Positions 1 to 10,014 of a DNA stretch of 64,000 bases are shown piece by piece. Position numbers and translations under genes: made by a program. Each line of letters begins with the position of its first letter. Position 1 is the stretch's first letter. The DNA comes from Metallosphaera cuprina Ar-4 (GTDB lineage: Archaea > Thermoproteota > Thermoprotei_A > Sulfolobales > Sulfolobaceae). Under the pieces are notes generated by a model, which had not been told where the DNA came from, did no database searches, and was given only the letters and a program-made list of their open reading frames with translations. The stretch spans positions 248,001 to 312,000 of the forward strand of contig NC_015435.1 of assembly GCF_000204925.1 (NCBI RefSeq), read 5' to 3'.

Positions 1-190
1 TTTCTGTGAAGTGAACGTATCCCCAGTTCCCAGATACCAAAACACGAAGAGAGCCGCCGCTGTCTCTGCCCGTAGAGGTTATCTGCCTCTGAGTCTCGGA
101 AACCATTAAGCTCAATTCCTCAACATCATATAATCTCAGGTCCGAGAACGTTACACCGAAGTTCTCAGCCCTTTTCAGAAGTTCGTGCAT
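1..190 (-). CDS. TldD/PmbA-family protein, N-terminal part (cut by window edge)
   Basis: Reading leftward from an ATG at 190-188, the 63 visible codons give a TldD/PmbA-type N terminus: a short helix (MHELLKRAENFG), then VTFSDLRLYD, a SLMVSETQRQ strand, and the family-like GGSLRVLVSGNWGYVHF segment. TldD/PmbA proteins are metallopeptidase-like and usually about 400-450 residues, so most of the gene lies outside the window. A good Shine-Dalgarno (AGGAGGT on the minus strand) sits about 4 bases before the ATG, so the mRNA has a leader. The gene is divergent from nikR, with only 27 bases between the two start codons. Family assignment rests on the N-terminal pattern only. Confidence 0.72.
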   Translation of the reverse strand, partial: MHELLKRAENFGVTFSDLRLYDVEELSLMVSETQRQITSTGRDSGGSLRVLVSGNWGYVHFTE

Positions 191-217
191 ATAAACCTCC
201 TAAAGAAAATTAATGTA
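185..217. promoter_or_regulatory. nikR core promoter overlapping the tldD start codon
   Basis: A TATA-like element (ATATAAA) at 189-195 lies about 25 bases before the nikR ATG at 218, the spacing expected for a leaderless Sulfolobales transcript. The same bases include the end of the tldD start codon on the other strand, and the tldD Shine-Dalgarno lies just beside it. The two promoters must therefore overlap. Seen in sequence; promoter activity is inferred. Confidence 0.5.
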
Positions 218-610
218 ATGAACGTTGAAAAGATTAGCGTAGCTCTAAATAAGCGAACTTTGAAAAGACTTGAGGACAGGGCGAAGTTAGAGGGAGTTAG
301 CAGATCCAGGCTAGTTGAGATTGCCCTAGTAGATTATTTAGATGAGTTCTCAGATGACAACTCTAACGTTCTAGGTATCCTAAACTTGGTATATGATGAT
401 ACGGCGGGGAATGAGATTATAGCTACGGAGCATCAGTTCGAATCGTTGATAATTTCAACATTACATATCCATGTTGATGATAAAAATTGTATGGAGGCGG
501 TAGCCCTTAGGGGAAGGAGAGCTGACTTAGAAAACCTAGTTAAAAGTCTCACTCAAATTCATGGCGTGAAAAAGGCGAAGCTTATGATATCCTTAGAGGT
601 GAGCAGATGA
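218..610 (+). CDS. nikR: Nickel-responsive regulator NikR (RHH + ACT-like domain)
   Basis: A 130-residue NikR-family transcription factor. Residues 1-45 form a ribbon-helix-helix DNA-binding domain ([15 protein letters not shown], then a [10 protein letters not shown] helix). Residues 52-130 form the ACT-like nickel-binding domain. The four nickel ligands known for the family are all present: H72, H83, H85 and C91, in [11 protein letters not shown]. Their spacing is the same as H76/H87/H89/C95 of the E. coli protein. I chose ATG 218 over 185 because the TATA box at 189-195 would put the transcript start at 218 and because the RHH begins there. It is followed with a 4-base overlap by a B3/4-domain gene, so the two may be cotranscribed. 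It probably represses nickel or metal uptake genes; no target is visible nearby. Confidence 0.9.
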   Translation: MNVEKISVALNKRTLKRLEDRAKLEGVSRSRLVEIALVDYLDEFSDDNSNVLGILNLVYDDTAGNEIIATEHQFESLIISTLHIHVDDKNCMEAVALRGRRADLENLVKSLTQIHGVKKAKLMISLEVSR

Positions 611-1260
611 GGATTGAAGTGAGTAAGGAATGCATATCAAAAGGGATTTTCGTAAAGCACACTGAAGTTATAGGAGTAAATAACGGGAAGGGAACGTTAG
701 AGACGGAGCTCAGGGAAGTTGAGGAGAAGTTCAGGAAAACCGATCCGGCCTCGCTAAAGGATGTCCCGACTGTGAGAGTATACAGAGACTTCTATTGGAG
801 TTTAGGTATAGATCCAACTAAAACTAGACCTAGCGGCGAGGCACTAAGAAGACGAATAGCGAGATCAGGGAAATTACCTAGGATAAACGATATTGTAGAT
901 GCCGGAAACGTAGTGAGCGCTTCCACATTGATTTCGATAGGTATCTATGACTTGAAAAAGATTTCAGGAGAACCGAGGATAACCCTAAGCTCTGGAGGAG
1001 AGAAGTTCGATGGAATAGGTAACAAGTCTGAGGTTCTCCCCCCTGGAATACCAATAATGGTCGATGGAGTGGGAAACGTGATGCACATTTTCCCTCACAG
1101 GGACTCAATCATAACTAGCGTTAGCGACTCCACAAGGGACGTCTTGATAGTTGGGGCGGGCGTTAGAGGGATTGCTGAAAGGGAAGTAGAGGAGGCTGTT
1201 AAGGAAACTGCTAGATTATTAAGTAACTTAGGTGGAAAAGTAGTCCATGACGTCTGTTAG
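607..1260 (+). CDS. Stand-alone B3/4 domain protein (PheRS beta-like tRNA-editing fold)
   Basis: A 217-residue protein resembling the B3/B4 domain of the phenylalanyl-tRNA synthetase beta subunit (COG3382-type). The recognisable core is the segment with [25 protein letters not shown] and [21 protein letters not shown], followed by a PHRDS strand near residue 162; these are typical of the stand-alone family. There are no synthetase catalytic or anticodon domains. Such proteins are proposed to act on mischarged tRNA or other small substrates, but I know of no settled function. It overlaps nikR by 4 bases upstream and hom downstream (by 14 bases if hom starts at 1247), so it sits inside a nikR-B3/4-hom transcription unit. 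Confidence 0.8.
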   Translation: MRIEVSKECISKGIFVKHTEVIGVNNGKGTLETELREVEEKFRKTDPASLKDVPTVRVYRDFYWSLGIDPTKTRPSGEALRRRIARSGKLPRINDIVDAGNVVSASTLISIGIYDLKKISGEPRITLSSGGEKFDGIGNKSEVLPPGIPIMVDGVGNVMHIFPHRDSIITSVSDSTRDVLIVGAGVRGIAEREVEEAVKETARLLSNLGGKVVHDVC

Positions 1261-2185
1261 TCTCAGAGCGATGTTTCTGGGCTATGGAAACGTAGGAAAA
1301 GCGCTTAGAAAGATGATAAAGGAGAGAGGAGAGAAAACAGGTCTTAACGTAAAGATAGAGGCTGTAGTCAACAGAAGCGGTATAATGCTGGAGGACTCGG
1401 ATAACTTCATTAAAAATAAGGAAGGAGGTCCAATAGACGCTTTAAACATGACAAACCCGGATGTTATAATAGACGTAAGCTCAGCTAATTACGAGAGCGG
1501 TGAACCTTCGCTCTCCTTATATAGAGAGGCCCTATCTAGAGGCATACACGTAGTGACAGCAAACAAAGCGCCTCTGGCCTTGCGATATGGTGAAATCATG
1601 GACTTAGCTAAGAAACACAGCGCCTCAGTAGGTTTTCAAGCAACAGTGATGAGTGGGACACCTTCAATAAATTTGCTTAGGTTGATGAGAGGCCTCAAGA
1701 TAGTTAAGATTAGAGGTATACTTAATGGTACAACAAACTACATTCTTACGAGAATGCATCAAGGGTTAGAGTACGATCAGGCTTTAAAGGAAGCTCAGGC
1801 TTTAGGCTACGCAGAGACTAATCCAGAACATGACGTGAACGGCTTTGACGCCGCTGCCAAACTAACGATATTAACCAACTTCGCTATGGGACTTAATTTG
1901 TCAATCAAGGACGTGGTATTCTCCGGTATAGAAAATATTAGAAAGAGTTCGCTAAAGGGTAAGAAAGTTAAATTGATAGCTTATTCGGAAGGACGCTTTG
2001 CGAAGGTCTCACCAGAGGAAATAACGAAAGAAGACCCTCTCTATAACGTTGAGGGTGTGATGAACGCTCTAGACATTCATTCCGATATTCAGGAGGTGGT
2101 GATAATGGGACCTGGAGCCGGTCCTCAGAACGCGGCTTTCGGTCTGTTCTCCGATATTGTACTAATTACTAAAGGACTGATTTGA
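1247..2185 (+). CDS. hom: Homoserine dehydrogenase
   Basis: NAD(P)-dependent reduction of aspartate semialdehyde to homoserine for threonine and methionine synthesis. The N-terminal Rossmann motif is [17 protein letters not shown] and the catalytic-domain signature [14 protein letters not shown] are plain, as are the substrate-loop residues [17 protein letters not shown]. At 312 residues it is the short form without a C-terminal ACT domain, as in other archaea. The ATG at 1247 overlaps the previous gene by 14 bases and has a GGTGG motif 12 bases upstream. ATG 1271 (giving a 304-residue protein that starts MFLGYGN) fits the family N terminus better and is an equally good choice. Confidence 0.93.
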   Translation: MTSVSLRAMFLGYGNVGKALRKMIKERGEKTGLNVKIEAVVNRSGIMLEDSDNFIKNKEGGPIDALNMTNPDVIIDVSSANYESGEPSLSLYREALSRGIHVVTANKAPLALRYGEIMDLAKKHSASVGFQATVMSGTPSINLLRLMRGLKIVKIRGILNGTTNYILTRMHQGLEYDQALKEAQALGYAETNPEHDVNGFDAAAKLTILTNFAMGLNLSIKDVVFSGIENIRKSSLKGKKVKLIAYSEGRFAKVSPEEITKEDPLYNVEGVMNALDIHSDIQEVVIMGPGAGPQNAAFGLFSDIVLITKGLI

Positions 2186-2244
2186 GTCTACCTTACAAAG
2201 TTTACATTTATAAGAGTCGAAACAAATTATAAAAATGATAAAAC

Positions 2245-3102
2245 TTGGCCGTTTCCATATCAGCCAGGCTAATTTATTACGCTAAATTAAGCAAGCCAAG
2301 AATCATATGGCTACTCGACTTAGCTGCTCTTGCTGGAGCCTTTCTATCAGGAAAACTGATGCCGCTTAACATCTTAGTCGTATTAGTTGGAGGCACTTTA
2401 GCCTCTGGAGGATCTATGATAGTAAATGAGGGCATAGAGATAGACAGGGATAAGGTTATGAAAAGGACTTCTAAGCGTCCAACAGTGATGGGATACGTTT
2501 CAAAGAAGGAAGCTATTTATGTAGGTTCTTCCCTTCTGATTTTAGGTACTCTCATTGGGCTATTAGACAACCCTTTGACAGCTTTTTTCATTCTCTTAGG
2601 AGGATTAGTTTATATCCTAGTTTACACGGTATGGCTTAAACCTAGAAGTCCCTTAAACATTGTCATTGGAGGTTTGGCAGGTAGTGCGGCCGCCTGGGCT
2701 GGTTTCGCCTCGACAACTTCATCTTTTACTCTATCCTCATTGTTGTTGGGACTATTGATATTTATGTGGACTCCGGGCCACTTTTGGGCTTTAGCCCTGA
2801 GGTTCAGGGAGGACTATTCCAGAGCGGGTATACCTATGTTACCTGTAATCATGAATGAGAACTTCTCCGCCAAGATGATAGCCATTTCTAACGCTCTTAT
2901 GATCCCCTTCGCGTTAGCCCTAGCTCTTTTCTCTGGGGTAGTATACGCTATAGTCTCTTTGATCCTTTCAATAATTCAGATGTACTTCAGTATTAGGTTG
3001 ATGAGAAAACCCACGGGAGAGGAGGCCTGGAGGTCATTTAAGTTCTCATCTCCATATCTAGCTATATTACTTATTTTAATAATAATAACCCATTTAATAT
3101 AA
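2245..3102 (+). CDS. ctaB: Protoheme IX farnesyltransferase (heme O synthase)
   Basis: A 285-residue UbiA-superfamily membrane protein that transfers farnesyl to heme b, making heme O for terminal oxidases. About eight to nine hydrophobic segments run along the chain. The first Asp-rich loop reads [19 protein letters not shown], and the second loop carries [17 protein letters not shown] and [17 protein letters not shown], both diagnostic of CtaB/CyoE. The start is TTG 2245. A TATA-like TTTATAAG at 2208-2215 lies about 30 bases upstream, so the leader is very short or absent. It ends 3 bases before the convergent dehydratase gene. No oxidase genes are adjacent. Confidence 0.92.
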   Translation: MAVSISARLIYYAKLSKPRIIWLLDLAALAGAFLSGKLMPLNILVVLVGGTLASGGSMIVNEGIEIDRDKVMKRTSKRPTVMGYVSKKEAIYVGSSLLILGTLIGLLDNPLTAFFILLGGLVYILVYTVWLKPRSPLNIVIGGLAGSAAAWAGFASTTSSFTLSSLLLGLLIFMWTPGHFWALALRFREDYSRAGIPMLPVIMNENFSAKMIAISNALMIPFALALALFSGVVYAIVSLILSIIQMYFSIRLMRKPTGEEAWRSFKFSSPYLAILLILIIITHLI

Positions 3103-3105
3103 AAA

Positions 3106-3903
<798 letters not shown>

Positions 3904-3957
3904 TTATTAAATTGAATAGTATTAATGCTTTAATTCCCCGCTTGAGTAATATGATAT

Positions 3958-4521
3958 ATGCTAAGCTACGAGAGAGGAACAGTCTTACAGTCCTTTTCTG
4001 TATTTATACCAGTAGCAGGACCTGCCATATCTACACTGTTAGTGACAAGGAGAATGAGAGACTTTTGGAACTCAGCTCCCTACCTTCTTTACATAATTCC
4101 TCTCTCCTTTGCGTCCACTGTGCTCTTCACGTTTGAGTACTTTAGGCAATTTATATTAATAGCAGCGATTTACTCGTTACTGTCTCCGATAGGATTTTGC
4201 TATATTTATTCTAAGAGATATGACTCGATGGAGATCAATGTTAATGAGTATTATATTGAAGTTAAGCTTAAGGTACCTCTGCTCAGAGATCAAGTTATAG
4301 ATCCTAGCTCCCTCTTCGAGAAAGTCGTAAGCAAAGCAGTTAGAAGAGTCAGAAATCCCTATTACAACTTTAAGTTAAAGTCCCTTAATAATTGCTCTAA
4401 CCTTAAGGTTTCGCTCTCAGAAAATAAAATAATCATGAGGAGAAGATGTGGAGACATAGTAGTTGAGGTCATAATATCTAATAACGATATAGCTGACATG
4501 AAGCTTTCCATTTCTTATTAG
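3958..4521 (+). CDS. Unknown membrane protein
   Basis: A 187-residue protein I do not recognise. Residues about 10-28, 40-58 and 62-82 are hydrophobic and likely membrane-spanning (VFIPVAGPAIST, YLLYIIPLSFAST, FILIAAIYSLLSP). The C-terminal half (from about residue 90) is soluble and beta-rich, with a basic stretch KAVRRVRNPYY and three cysteines. ATG 3958 is supported by a TATA-like CTTTAAT at 3926-3933 about 28 bases before it. It converges on amrS with one base between the stop codons. Not an obvious transporter or enzyme. Confidence 0.6.
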   Translation: MLSYERGTVLQSFSVFIPVAGPAISTLLVTRRMRDFWNSAPYLLYIIPLSFASTVLFTFEYFRQFILIAAIYSLLSPIGFCYIYSKRYDSMEINVNEYYIEVKLKVPLLRDQVIDPSSLFEKVVSKAVRRVRNPYYNFKLKSLNNCSNLKVSLSENKIIMRRRCGDIVVEVIISNNDIADMKLSISY

Positions 4522-4522
4522 C

Positions 4523-5578
4523 TCAGATGAATATGGGCTCGAACCTATCCTCCCTATAGTGCTTTGATCTCTTTCCTTCTATAGGGAGCTTATAACTGCA
4601 ATTTTTACACCTCATATCCTCGGTGAGGTTCCACCCTGTTATCCTAAAGCCGTACCTTTCTATCACAACGCTTCCGCAGTTTGGACAATATGTATTTTCC
4701 AGAGGATGGCCTGGTACGTTCCCTACGTATACGAACCTGAAACCTGTCTCCTTCGCAAGCTTGTAGTGGGCCTCTAGGGTAGCCACAGAAGTAAGAGGTA
4801 AGTTGTTCAACTTATAGTCCGGGTGAAACCTAAGAAAATGAATCGGAACGTCTGGGCCTACAGTATCATAAAGTTTCGATAGGAAACCCTTAGCGAACTC
4901 CAAATTGTCCCCTATCTCTGGTATTATTAAGTCAGTTATCTCTACGTGAATCTTCCTTTTGATCAACTCATTGATTGTTTGAAAAATTGGTTCTGGTCCT
5001 GAAGCTCCTGTGTACCTCCTCATAAATCTCGGCTCTCCGTTTCCCTTAAAGTCAATTGTCACCGCATCTATGAAATCCTTAGCGTAATCCACTGCCTCAT
5101 CAGACCAGTATCCATTACTAACCATAGTATTAAGTAGCCCATATCTCTTAGCTAGAGTCCCAGTATCATAGGCGAACTCGATAAAGATTACAGGTTCATT
5201 GTAGGTGTACGTTATTCCCTCTACCTGGTATGCTCTAGCCATTTCAACAATATCTTCAGGCATTAAGTCCGCTCCATCAATCACTCTTCTCTGGCTAATG
5301 TCATAGTTTTGACAATATGCACACATCCAATTACATCCGAACGTGGAGAAGGAGAGGACTCTAGACCCAGGATAAAAATGAACCAAGGGTTTCTTCTCTA
5401 TAGGATCTATATGCATGGCCGCAACCTTTCCATAAACGTCAAGGTAAAGTTTACTATTGGAAACGGATCTTATGCCACAGAACCCAGTCTTTCCCTCACC
5501 AATAAGGCACTTCCTCGCACAGGCATCACATCTAACCCTATCTCCTTTTACCGTGTATAGTGTAGCCTCCTTTCGCAT
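4523..5578 (-). CDS. amrS: AmmeMemoRadiSam-system radical SAM enzyme
   Basis: A 351-residue radical SAM protein of the PflA-like AmrS family, linked in archaea and bacteria to AMMECR1 and Memo proteins. The N-terminal cysteine cluster (RCDACARKC, then GFCGIR) and the radical SAM motif CNWMCAYC (CX3CX2C) are intact. YTYNEPVIF and the [13 protein letters not shown] segment are family hallmarks. A C-terminal zinc ribbon has CPNC and CKNC pairs. The substrate of the system is unsettled as far as I know. ATG 5578 is preferred over the TTG at 5581. The start is divergent from the DUF309 gene across about 36 AT-rich bases. AMMECR1 and Memo partners are not in this window. Confidence 0.9.
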   Translation of the reverse strand: MRKEATLYTVKGDRVRCDACARKCLIGEGKTGFCGIRSVSNSKLYLDVYGKVAAMHIDPIEKKPLVHFYPGSRVLSFSTFGCNWMCAYCQNYDISQRRVIDGADLMPEDIVEMARAYQVEGITYTYNEPVIFIEFAYDTGTLAKRYGLLNTMVSNGYWSDEAVDYAKDFIDAVTIDFKGNGEPRFMRRYTGASGPEPIFQTINELIKRKIHVEITDLIIPEIGDNLEFAKGFLSKLYDTVGPDVPIHFLRFHPDYKLNNLPLTSVATLEAHYKLAKETGFRFVYVGNVPGHPLENTYCPNCGSVVIERYGFRITGWNLTEDMRCKNCSYKLPIEGKRSKHYREDRFEPIFI

Positions 5579-5614
5579 CAAAGTATATAATAGCAGTTCT
5601 TAAATAAAAACTCG

Positions 5615-6061
5615 ATGGAAAGATACATCTTGTTCTATCCCTTGGATGCGAAGCTGGAATTTATTAAAGAGAGTGGATATCGTCTAATAGACGTTAGGGA
5701 GTGCAAGTATAAGGAAGTTGATGTCATAGGGGACGTGGAGAAAGTAATGAATGGTCTCGGGAGGCCGTTATTTTACATTAGAGTTGGTGAAAGTCCACAG
5801 GACTTGTGGCTTCTACTAAACGACTGCAGGTTTTGGGAAGCGCATGAGATTTTAGAGAGTATCTGGAGGAGATCAACCGGTAACGAGAGGAAATTCACTC
5901 AGGCCCTAATATTAATTTGTGCAGCCATGATTAAATTCAGAAAAAATCCTAAAGTGTCGGACGAACTAATGGCCAAAGCTTTATCTCTTATATCCGAACT
6001 TCCTAAGGATCTCCTTCCTCTCTTTTATGTCAGCCTCGGTCTCAACGCCCAGGGGAGTTAA
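5615..6061 (+). CDS. DUF309 family protein
   Basis: A 148-residue protein with the DUF309 signature in the middle: [16 protein letters not shown] followed by a second helix with [17 protein letters not shown]. The family is helical and of unknown function. Residues 1-60 form an extra beta/alpha segment found in crenarchaeal versions ([14 protein letters not shown]). A TATA-like TATATAA at 5583-5589 is about 28 bases before the ATG. The last 27 codons run antisense to the 3' end of the adenosine-specific kinase gene (81-base convergent overlap). The kinase C terminus is the conserved one, so the DUF309 tail is probably the less constrained side. Confidence 0.85.
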   Translation: MERYILFYPLDAKLEFIKESGYRLIDVRECKYKEVDVIGDVEKVMNGLGRPLFYIRVGESPQDLWLLLNDCRFWEAHEILESIWRRSTGNERKFTQALILICAAMIKFRKNPKVSDELMAKALSLISELPKDLLPLFYVSLGLNAQGS

Positions 6062-6466
6062 GCCGTCCACGACTCCCAAGACTCCTCTTCCTTGGTCAGT
6101 TTCCCCTATTATGACCTGCAGTGGGTTAGCCGTAGCAGCATATATTCTTACCACTTCCTCCACTTGTTTTATTCTGTTTAATACGTTTATTGGGAAGCCA
6201 TTCTTAATATAGATCACGAACGTGTGTCCTGCTGATATTTTTTTGCAGTTTTCTACCGCTAGCTTGATTAGTTCCTCGTCATTACCGTCATATCTTATGA
6301 GTCTCTTTCCGCTAGCTTCGCTGAAAGCTATACCGAACTTTAATCCTGGTGAGGAGGAAGCTAAGGTTTCGTATAAATCTTCAACTGTCTTTATAAAATG
6401 GGAATGACCTACTATGACGTTAGTACCCTCCGGGATATCTATTTTAACAACTTCGAGCTTTATCAC
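5981..6466 (-). CDS. Adenosine-specific kinase family protein (COG1839)
   Basis: A 161-residue compact archaeal protein of the adenosine-specific kinase / DUF355-like family. Family hallmarks are [14 protein letters not shown] near residues 20-33, [15 protein letters not shown], the [19 protein letters not shown] stretch, and the C-terminal [21 protein letters not shown]. The family name comes from structural and ligand work on an archaeal homologue; the physiological role is not firmly known. It converges on the DUF309 gene and overlaps it by 81 bases. A TATA-like TAAATAATT (minus strand, about 6468-6476) is very close to the ATG. Confidence 0.85.
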   Translation of the reverse strand: MIKLEVVKIDIPEGTNVIVGHSHFIKTVEDLYETLASSSPGLKFGIAFSEASGKRLIRYDGNDEELIKLAVENCKKISAGHTFVIYIKNGFPINVLNRIKQVEEVVRIYAATANPLQVIIGETDQGRGVLGVVDGLTPLGVETEADIKERKEILRKFGYKR

Positions 6467-6498
6467 AAATTATTTATCTAATAACGAAATATTAAAAT

Positions 6499-6885
6499 TT
6501 AGCTAACTAGATATGCGTAAGACAAAGTGGCTAGTCTGCTCTGACTTAAATCTATCGTAAAAGTATAATGAAGGCTGGCCACGTAAACGGTATAAGTTCC
6601 GGGAGGTAAGTAGAAGGTGGCGACTCCGTTAGACATCGTGAAGTTTCTATAAAACGTGCCGTCCTGACCGTAGACCTGGACTATCCCATCATTAAGGGGT
6701 TGGCTGCCTCCGAAAGGACCGTAATTCATTATTACTTTGACCTCAAGAGTATACTTTCCATCGATTAATGGCGCATTGAGAGAGGTGATGGTCAAAGTTG
6801 TCTTATAGGATGAGGCTAGAGCCACCCCAGCAATGGTTATGACTAACACGACTATGGCTGCTCCAAGTAGTATTGTCTTTTTCAT
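6499..6885 (-). CDS. Secreted or membrane-anchored beta-sandwich protein, unknown
   Basis: A 128-residue protein with a clear N-terminal signal or anchor: MKKT followed by about 20 hydrophobic residues ending ALASS. The rest looks like a single carboxypeptidase-regulatory or Ig-like beta-sandwich: GKYTLEVKV, DGIVQVYGQDGTFYRNF, and a VATFYLPPGTYTVYVASLHY strand pair typical of such domains. It would sit outside the cell, anchored by the N-terminal helix if not cleaved. No catalytic residues and no cysteines are seen. It stands alone between the kinase gene and the VIT-family gene. Confidence 0.7.
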   Translation of the reverse strand: MKKTILLGAAIVVLVITIAGVALASSYKTTLTITSLNAPLIDGKYTLEVKVIMNYGPFGGSQPLNDGIVQVYGQDGTFYRNFTMSNGVATFYLPPGTYTVYVASLHYTFTIDLSQSRLATLSYAYLVS

Positions 6886-6937
6886 AACACAGGCGTTTAG
6901 ACAAGACTAATATTTAAGTTGAATCAATATATCGAAC

Positions 6938-7486
6938 GTGATTGACAAGTTCGTTGAGGGGCTAAGATATTCGTTAAGAAACGAGAGACCTGTACTAAGG
7001 AGGTACCTTATCCTTGGTGCTTTTGACGGAGTGTTACTAACCCTTGGAATCCTTGTCTCCTCCAGGTTAGCTAACGTCTCTCTAAACGCTACGATTCTCT
7101 CAGTTTTGTCTGGAGTGGTTGCGATATCCATTTCCTCTGCCTGGAACTCGCTGATCGTTGAAGCCAAGGAGAAGAAACTGGAGTTCGATAGGTTGGAGAG
7201 ACAGATGATGAGGAGCCTAAAGGGGTCAACTTACGACTACGGAATGAAGGTAACTATTCTCCTGTCAGTTGTCTCTCACGGGTTGTCTCCATTTCTTGGT
7301 CTCATCTCTCTAGTGGTATCAATTGTAACGAGGAGTTTGATCACGGGCGTGATAATATCTATAGCAGAGCTCTTTATACTGGGACTGGCCTATGAGGGAA
7401 CTGTAAGGGACAAAATAAGATCCGGACTAATGATAGCTTTAGGTGGTGCATTCATGCTTCTAATTTCATATTTTATAGCTAGGTGA
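6938..7486 (+). CDS. VIT1/CCC1-family membrane protein (iron/manganese transporter-like)
   Basis: A 182-residue membrane protein with the first helix ending in FDGVLLTLGILVSSRL, the DG motif typical of VIT1/CCC1 metal transporters. The second helix is VVAISISSAWNSLIVE, a charged cytoplasmic stretch (EAKEKKLEFDRLERQMM) follows, then three more hydrophobic helices. The length and pattern fit the small archaeal VIT-type subfamily (TIGR00267-like). The metal and direction of transport cannot be told from sequence. The start is GTG 6938. A TATA-like TATTTAAG at 6911-6918 places the transcript start at or next to it, so it is probably leaderless. Confidence 0.75.
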   Translation: MIDKFVEGLRYSLRNERPVLRRYLILGAFDGVLLTLGILVSSRLANVSLNATILSVLSGVVAISISSAWNSLIVEAKEKKLEFDRLERQMMRSLKGSTYDYGMKVTILLSVVSHGLSPFLGLISLVVSIVTRSLITGVIISIAELFILGLAYEGTVRDKIRSGLMIALGGAFMLLISYFIAR

Positions 7487-7492
7487 AGAAAT

Positions 7493-7684
7493 CTAAAGCC
7501 ACCATCCGGACGAGCTCCAACATCCGAATCTAGAGTAAAGTGTCAAGCAAGCTTTTTGGTTTCCTTTGTTACACTGTTCACATATTTCTGAGTACTCTCT
7601 AACCGTTGCCTCGTCACATATTAATCTGCCGCATATCTCCACACAAGTTTCGTACCCGCTTTTCATAATGCAGTTCTTAGCCAT
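7493..7684 (-). CDS. Small cysteine-rich protein, unknown
   Basis: A 63-residue protein with eight cysteines (C5, C14, C18, C23, C35, C38, C46, C55), including CVEIC and CEQC pairs, and a C-terminal SGWWL. There is no signal peptide, so it should be cytoplasmic; the pattern suggests metal or iron-sulfur binding rather than disulfides. A Shine-Dalgarno-like GGTGAT lies 4 bases before the ATG, and TATA-like AT-rich sequence (7690-7710) is shared with the divergent cupin gene. It is a real gene rather than a shadow: nothing else is encoded here, and the start region has promoter and ribosome-binding features. I do not recognise the family. Confidence 0.62.
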   Translation of the reverse strand: MAKNCIMKSGYETCVEICGRLICDEATVREYSEICEQCNKGNQKACLTLYSRFGCWSSSGWWL

Positions 7685-7725
7685 AATACATCACCTTTTT
7701 ATACTTTTTAAATAATTTAAGCACG

Positions 7726-8271
7726 ATGTCAAAGCTCTTGGTTAGGAAGGATCTCCAATCCGATTTAAAGAGGAACGTAAACGACATAGTAAAGGAAATT
7801 GAAGGAGACGATTTAAAAGTAGTTGTCTTCATGGAAAATACTGAACCACCCGTAAAAGTAAAGCCTAAAGTGATTAAATTCGAGCCAACAGTCACCTTGC
7901 TAAGGAAATTAGCTAAAGAGGGCCAGATAGAGAAGGGAGTAGCCAAGATTATGTTTTACTCTCCTAGCACGGGTAGATCAAAAGGACTGACCCCAAACAT
8001 GATGGCAGGTTTTCAGTACATAGAACCAGGAACTTCTACAACCCCTCACTCACACAACATGGCTTCAATCTATCTAGTTGTTAAGGGGGAAGGGTATTCT
8101 GAGATTGACGGTGAGATTTTCAAGTGGGGCCAAGGAGATATCTTCGTTGTCCCTGCTAACGCGGTTCACAGTCACACCAATTCAGGGAAAGAGGAAGCGA
8201 TCTTATTCGACGTGACTGATTCGGGCCTTCTAGAAAACATGGGAATTCTTGAATTTAAGGAAAAGGAATAA
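7726..8271 (+). CDS. Cupin-domain protein
   Basis: A 181-residue protein whose second half is a single cupin barrel. Motif 1 is [22 protein letters not shown] with the metal-ligand pair HSH, followed by the glycine of [10 protein letters not shown]. Motif 2 is [19 protein letters not shown] with its histidines. Residues 1-85 are helical and family-specific. Metal-dependent dioxygenase (gentisate-dioxygenase-like) or isomerase activity is possible, but the substrate is unknown. It is divergent from the Cys-rich gene with a TATA-like TTTTTAAAT (7697-7705) ahead, and it ends directly against the malonic semialdehyde reductase gene with no base between them. Confidence 0.85.
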   Translation: MSKLLVRKDLQSDLKRNVNDIVKEIEGDDLKVVVFMENTEPPVKVKPKVIKFEPTVTLLRKLAKEGQIEKGVAKIMFYSPSTGRSKGLTPNMMAGFQYIEPGTSTTPHSHNMASIYLVVKGEGYSEIDGEIFKWGQGDIFVVPANAVHSHTNSGKEEAILFDVTDSGLLENMGILEFKEKE

Positions 8272-9219
8272 TTATTTTTGTTCCCAAACGAGCTTATATA
8301 CCTTCAGAAGTTTTTCATCTCTCCACTTAGAGATGTCTTGAAACGTTTTCCCTTTTAAGAAGGCGTAGTCCTTCATCTGCTGAACAGCTTTAATCACTCC
8401 TGAGTAAGGGAACTTCTCATATTTAGCTAATGTATGCATCCATTCGTTAGCTCCATAACCGAATCCTCTATTGAAGAAGTACTCTAGACCGCCCTCTCCT
8501 CCTCCTAAATGATAGGTTAAGAAAGGTCCCATAAACGCCCATCTCAGACCTATAGCAGCCGTCATAACTTTATCTATGTCTTCGACTGTAGCCACTCCCT
8601 CATCTACTAGGTTCACTGCCTCCCTAAAGAGAGCGAAGGCGAGTCTGTTACCTATGAAACCTGGAATCTCCTTCTTCAGTACTACTACCACTCTATCTAA
8701 CTTCTCCATTACGTTCTTAGTCTTCTCTAAAACCTCAGGTGAGGTTCTCTCTCCAGGAACTACTTCTACCAAAGGCAATAGATGGGGAGGATTCCAAGGG
8801 TGAGCTATTACTCCTCTTTCTGGGCTTTTCTTCATTGCCTTCTGAATTTCGCTCATGAGAAGACCGGATGTGCTGCTGGCTATTATCACGTCCTTTGGAA
8901 GGTCTTGATCTAAGTGAGCGAAAAGCTTCTTTTTCGCATCATAATCCTCTATGATCGCCTCTATCACAAAACTTGTGTTCGAAACGGCTTTGTGTAAATC
9001 TGTAGTTGGATCAACTCTAGAAAGAATTTGTTGCGGATCCTCTGTAACTTGATTATTACTTCTTAGGACTTGAACATAGTTCCTCAGCTTCTCTAAACCC
9101 TTATTTAAAGTATCGTTCTTTTCTGTATACAGCGCTACTTGATATCCCTTAGACGCGAAGAGCGTAGCCCAACCTACGCCTATTACCCCCGCACCTACGA
9201 TCGTTATTTTTTCGTTCAT
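8272..9219 (-). CDS. Malonic semialdehyde reductase (3-hydroxyacyl-CoA dehydrogenase family)
   Basis: A 315-residue NAD(P)-binding oxidoreductase of the 3-hydroxyacyl-CoA dehydrogenase fold. The Rossmann motif is [10 protein letters not shown] (residues 9-18). IASSTSGL, the catalytic histidine in [20 protein letters not shown], and [20 protein letters not shown] follow. The HPWNPPHL form is that of the M. sedula malonic semialdehyde reductase (Msed_1993, from memory), which makes 3-hydroxypropionate in the 3-hydroxypropionate/4-hydroxybutyrate cycle. The dehydratase of the same branch is 4.4 kb away on the same strand. TATA-like AT-rich sequence (TATATAATATA, minus strand, 9230-9240) lies about 20 bases before the ATG. 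An inverted repeat sits further upstream (9264-9283). Confidence 0.85.
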   Translation of the reverse strand: MNEKITIVGAGVIGVGWATLFASKGYQVALYTEKNDTLNKGLEKLRNYVQVLRSNNQVTEDPQQILSRVDPTTDLHKAVSNTSFVIEAIIEDYDAKKKLFAHLDQDLPKDVIIASSTSGLLMSEIQKAMKKSPERGVIAHPWNPPHLLPLVEVVPGERTSPEVLEKTKNVMEKLDRVVVVLKKEIPGFIGNRLAFALFREAVNLVDEGVATVEDIDKVMTAAIGLRWAFMGPFLTYHLGGGEGGLEYFFNRGFGYGANEWMHTLAKYEKFPYSGVIKAVQQMKDYAFLKGKTFQDISKWRDEKLLKVYKLVWEQK

Positions 9220-9263
9220 GTTATCAGGTATATTATATAAGTAATTTAAATCTAAATGACACT

Positions 9264-9283
9264 ACAGTTTGGAACAGAACTGT
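9264..9283. promoter_or_regulatory. Inverted repeat upstream of malonic semialdehyde reductase
   Basis: A 20-base element with perfect 6-base arms (ACAGTT and AACTGT) around an 8-base spacer. It lies about 25-35 bases upstream of the TATA-like element for the minus-strand reductase gene and about 120 bases before the translin-like gene. The position is right for an activator or repressor site. Arms of 6 bases can occur by chance, so this is a suggestion only. Confidence 0.3.
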
Positions 9284-9399
9284 TTAAATTATAAGGACAG
9301 ATTTAAGGTACATTTGGATCAAACCATAAAACTTTCATTAAAGGAACTTTTGAATAGATAGTATAGCAAAACACACAAATCTTAAATTAGACTCTATAA

Positions 9400-10014
9400 A
9401 TGAAAGTCATGCTTACCGAAGAAATCGAGAGATATGTAACTTCAATTGAGACTAAATTGTTGTCTAGGTTTGAAAGTAGGGAGAGACTTTTACAGATATC
9501 CAGGGAAGTTATCAGGTACTCTGGAGAAACTATATCATTGTCCCATAGAGGCAAAAGAGAGGAAGCATTAGATAGATACTCTAAAGCCAAAACGAAACTT
9601 GAGGAAATAAAGGGCATTGTAAGCAATTTCCCGGAGCTCTTATTTGGAGACGTTGGTGTGGCGTTTCAGGAGATTAGTGAGGCAAGCGTTGTTCTTTCCT
9701 TCTATTTTGGAACTTCGTTGACTCTACCCAAAGATCTCGGGATTCCGGACGTGTACTACATAACAGGGATAGCTGACGCGATTGGTGAGATGAGGAGAGC
9801 TGCTTTAGAAAGCCTTAGGAGAGGAGAGAAAGAGAAAGGTAAAGAGATACTGGCTGTTATGGAAAACATTTACGACATGTTGTGGAAGCTAGAGTACCCT
9901 AAATCTCTCGTCCCAGGTTTGAGACAGAAGGTAGACGCGATGAGAAAAGTACTTGAAGACACTAGGCACGATGTCTTCTTAGCGGAAGTTGTAGGTAAGA
10001 TAAATGAGGACTAA
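9400..10014 (+). CDS. Translin-family protein
   Basis: A 204-residue all-helical protein of the archaeal translin family (COG2178-type). Eukaryotic translin with TRAX forms a ring that binds and cuts RNA; archaeal members form similar rings. The recognisable core is [15 protein letters not shown], then [24 protein letters not shown], a glutamate-rich helix, and the closing [30 protein letters not shown] 9400 gives MKVMLTEE. A second ATG at 9409 sits about 24 bases from the TATA-like CTTAAATT (9381-9388) and may be the true leaderless start. It converges on argX with a 4-base overlap. Confidence 0.8.
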   Translation: MKVMLTEEIERYVTSIETKLLSRFESRERLLQISREVIRYSGETISLSHRGKREEALDRYSKAKTKLEEIKGIVSNFPELLFGDVGVAFQEISEASVVLSFYFGTSLTLPKDLGIPDVYYITGIADAIGEMRRAALESLRRGEKEKGKEILAVMENIYDMLWKLEYPKSLVPGLRQKVDAMRKVLEDTRHDVFLAEVVGKINED

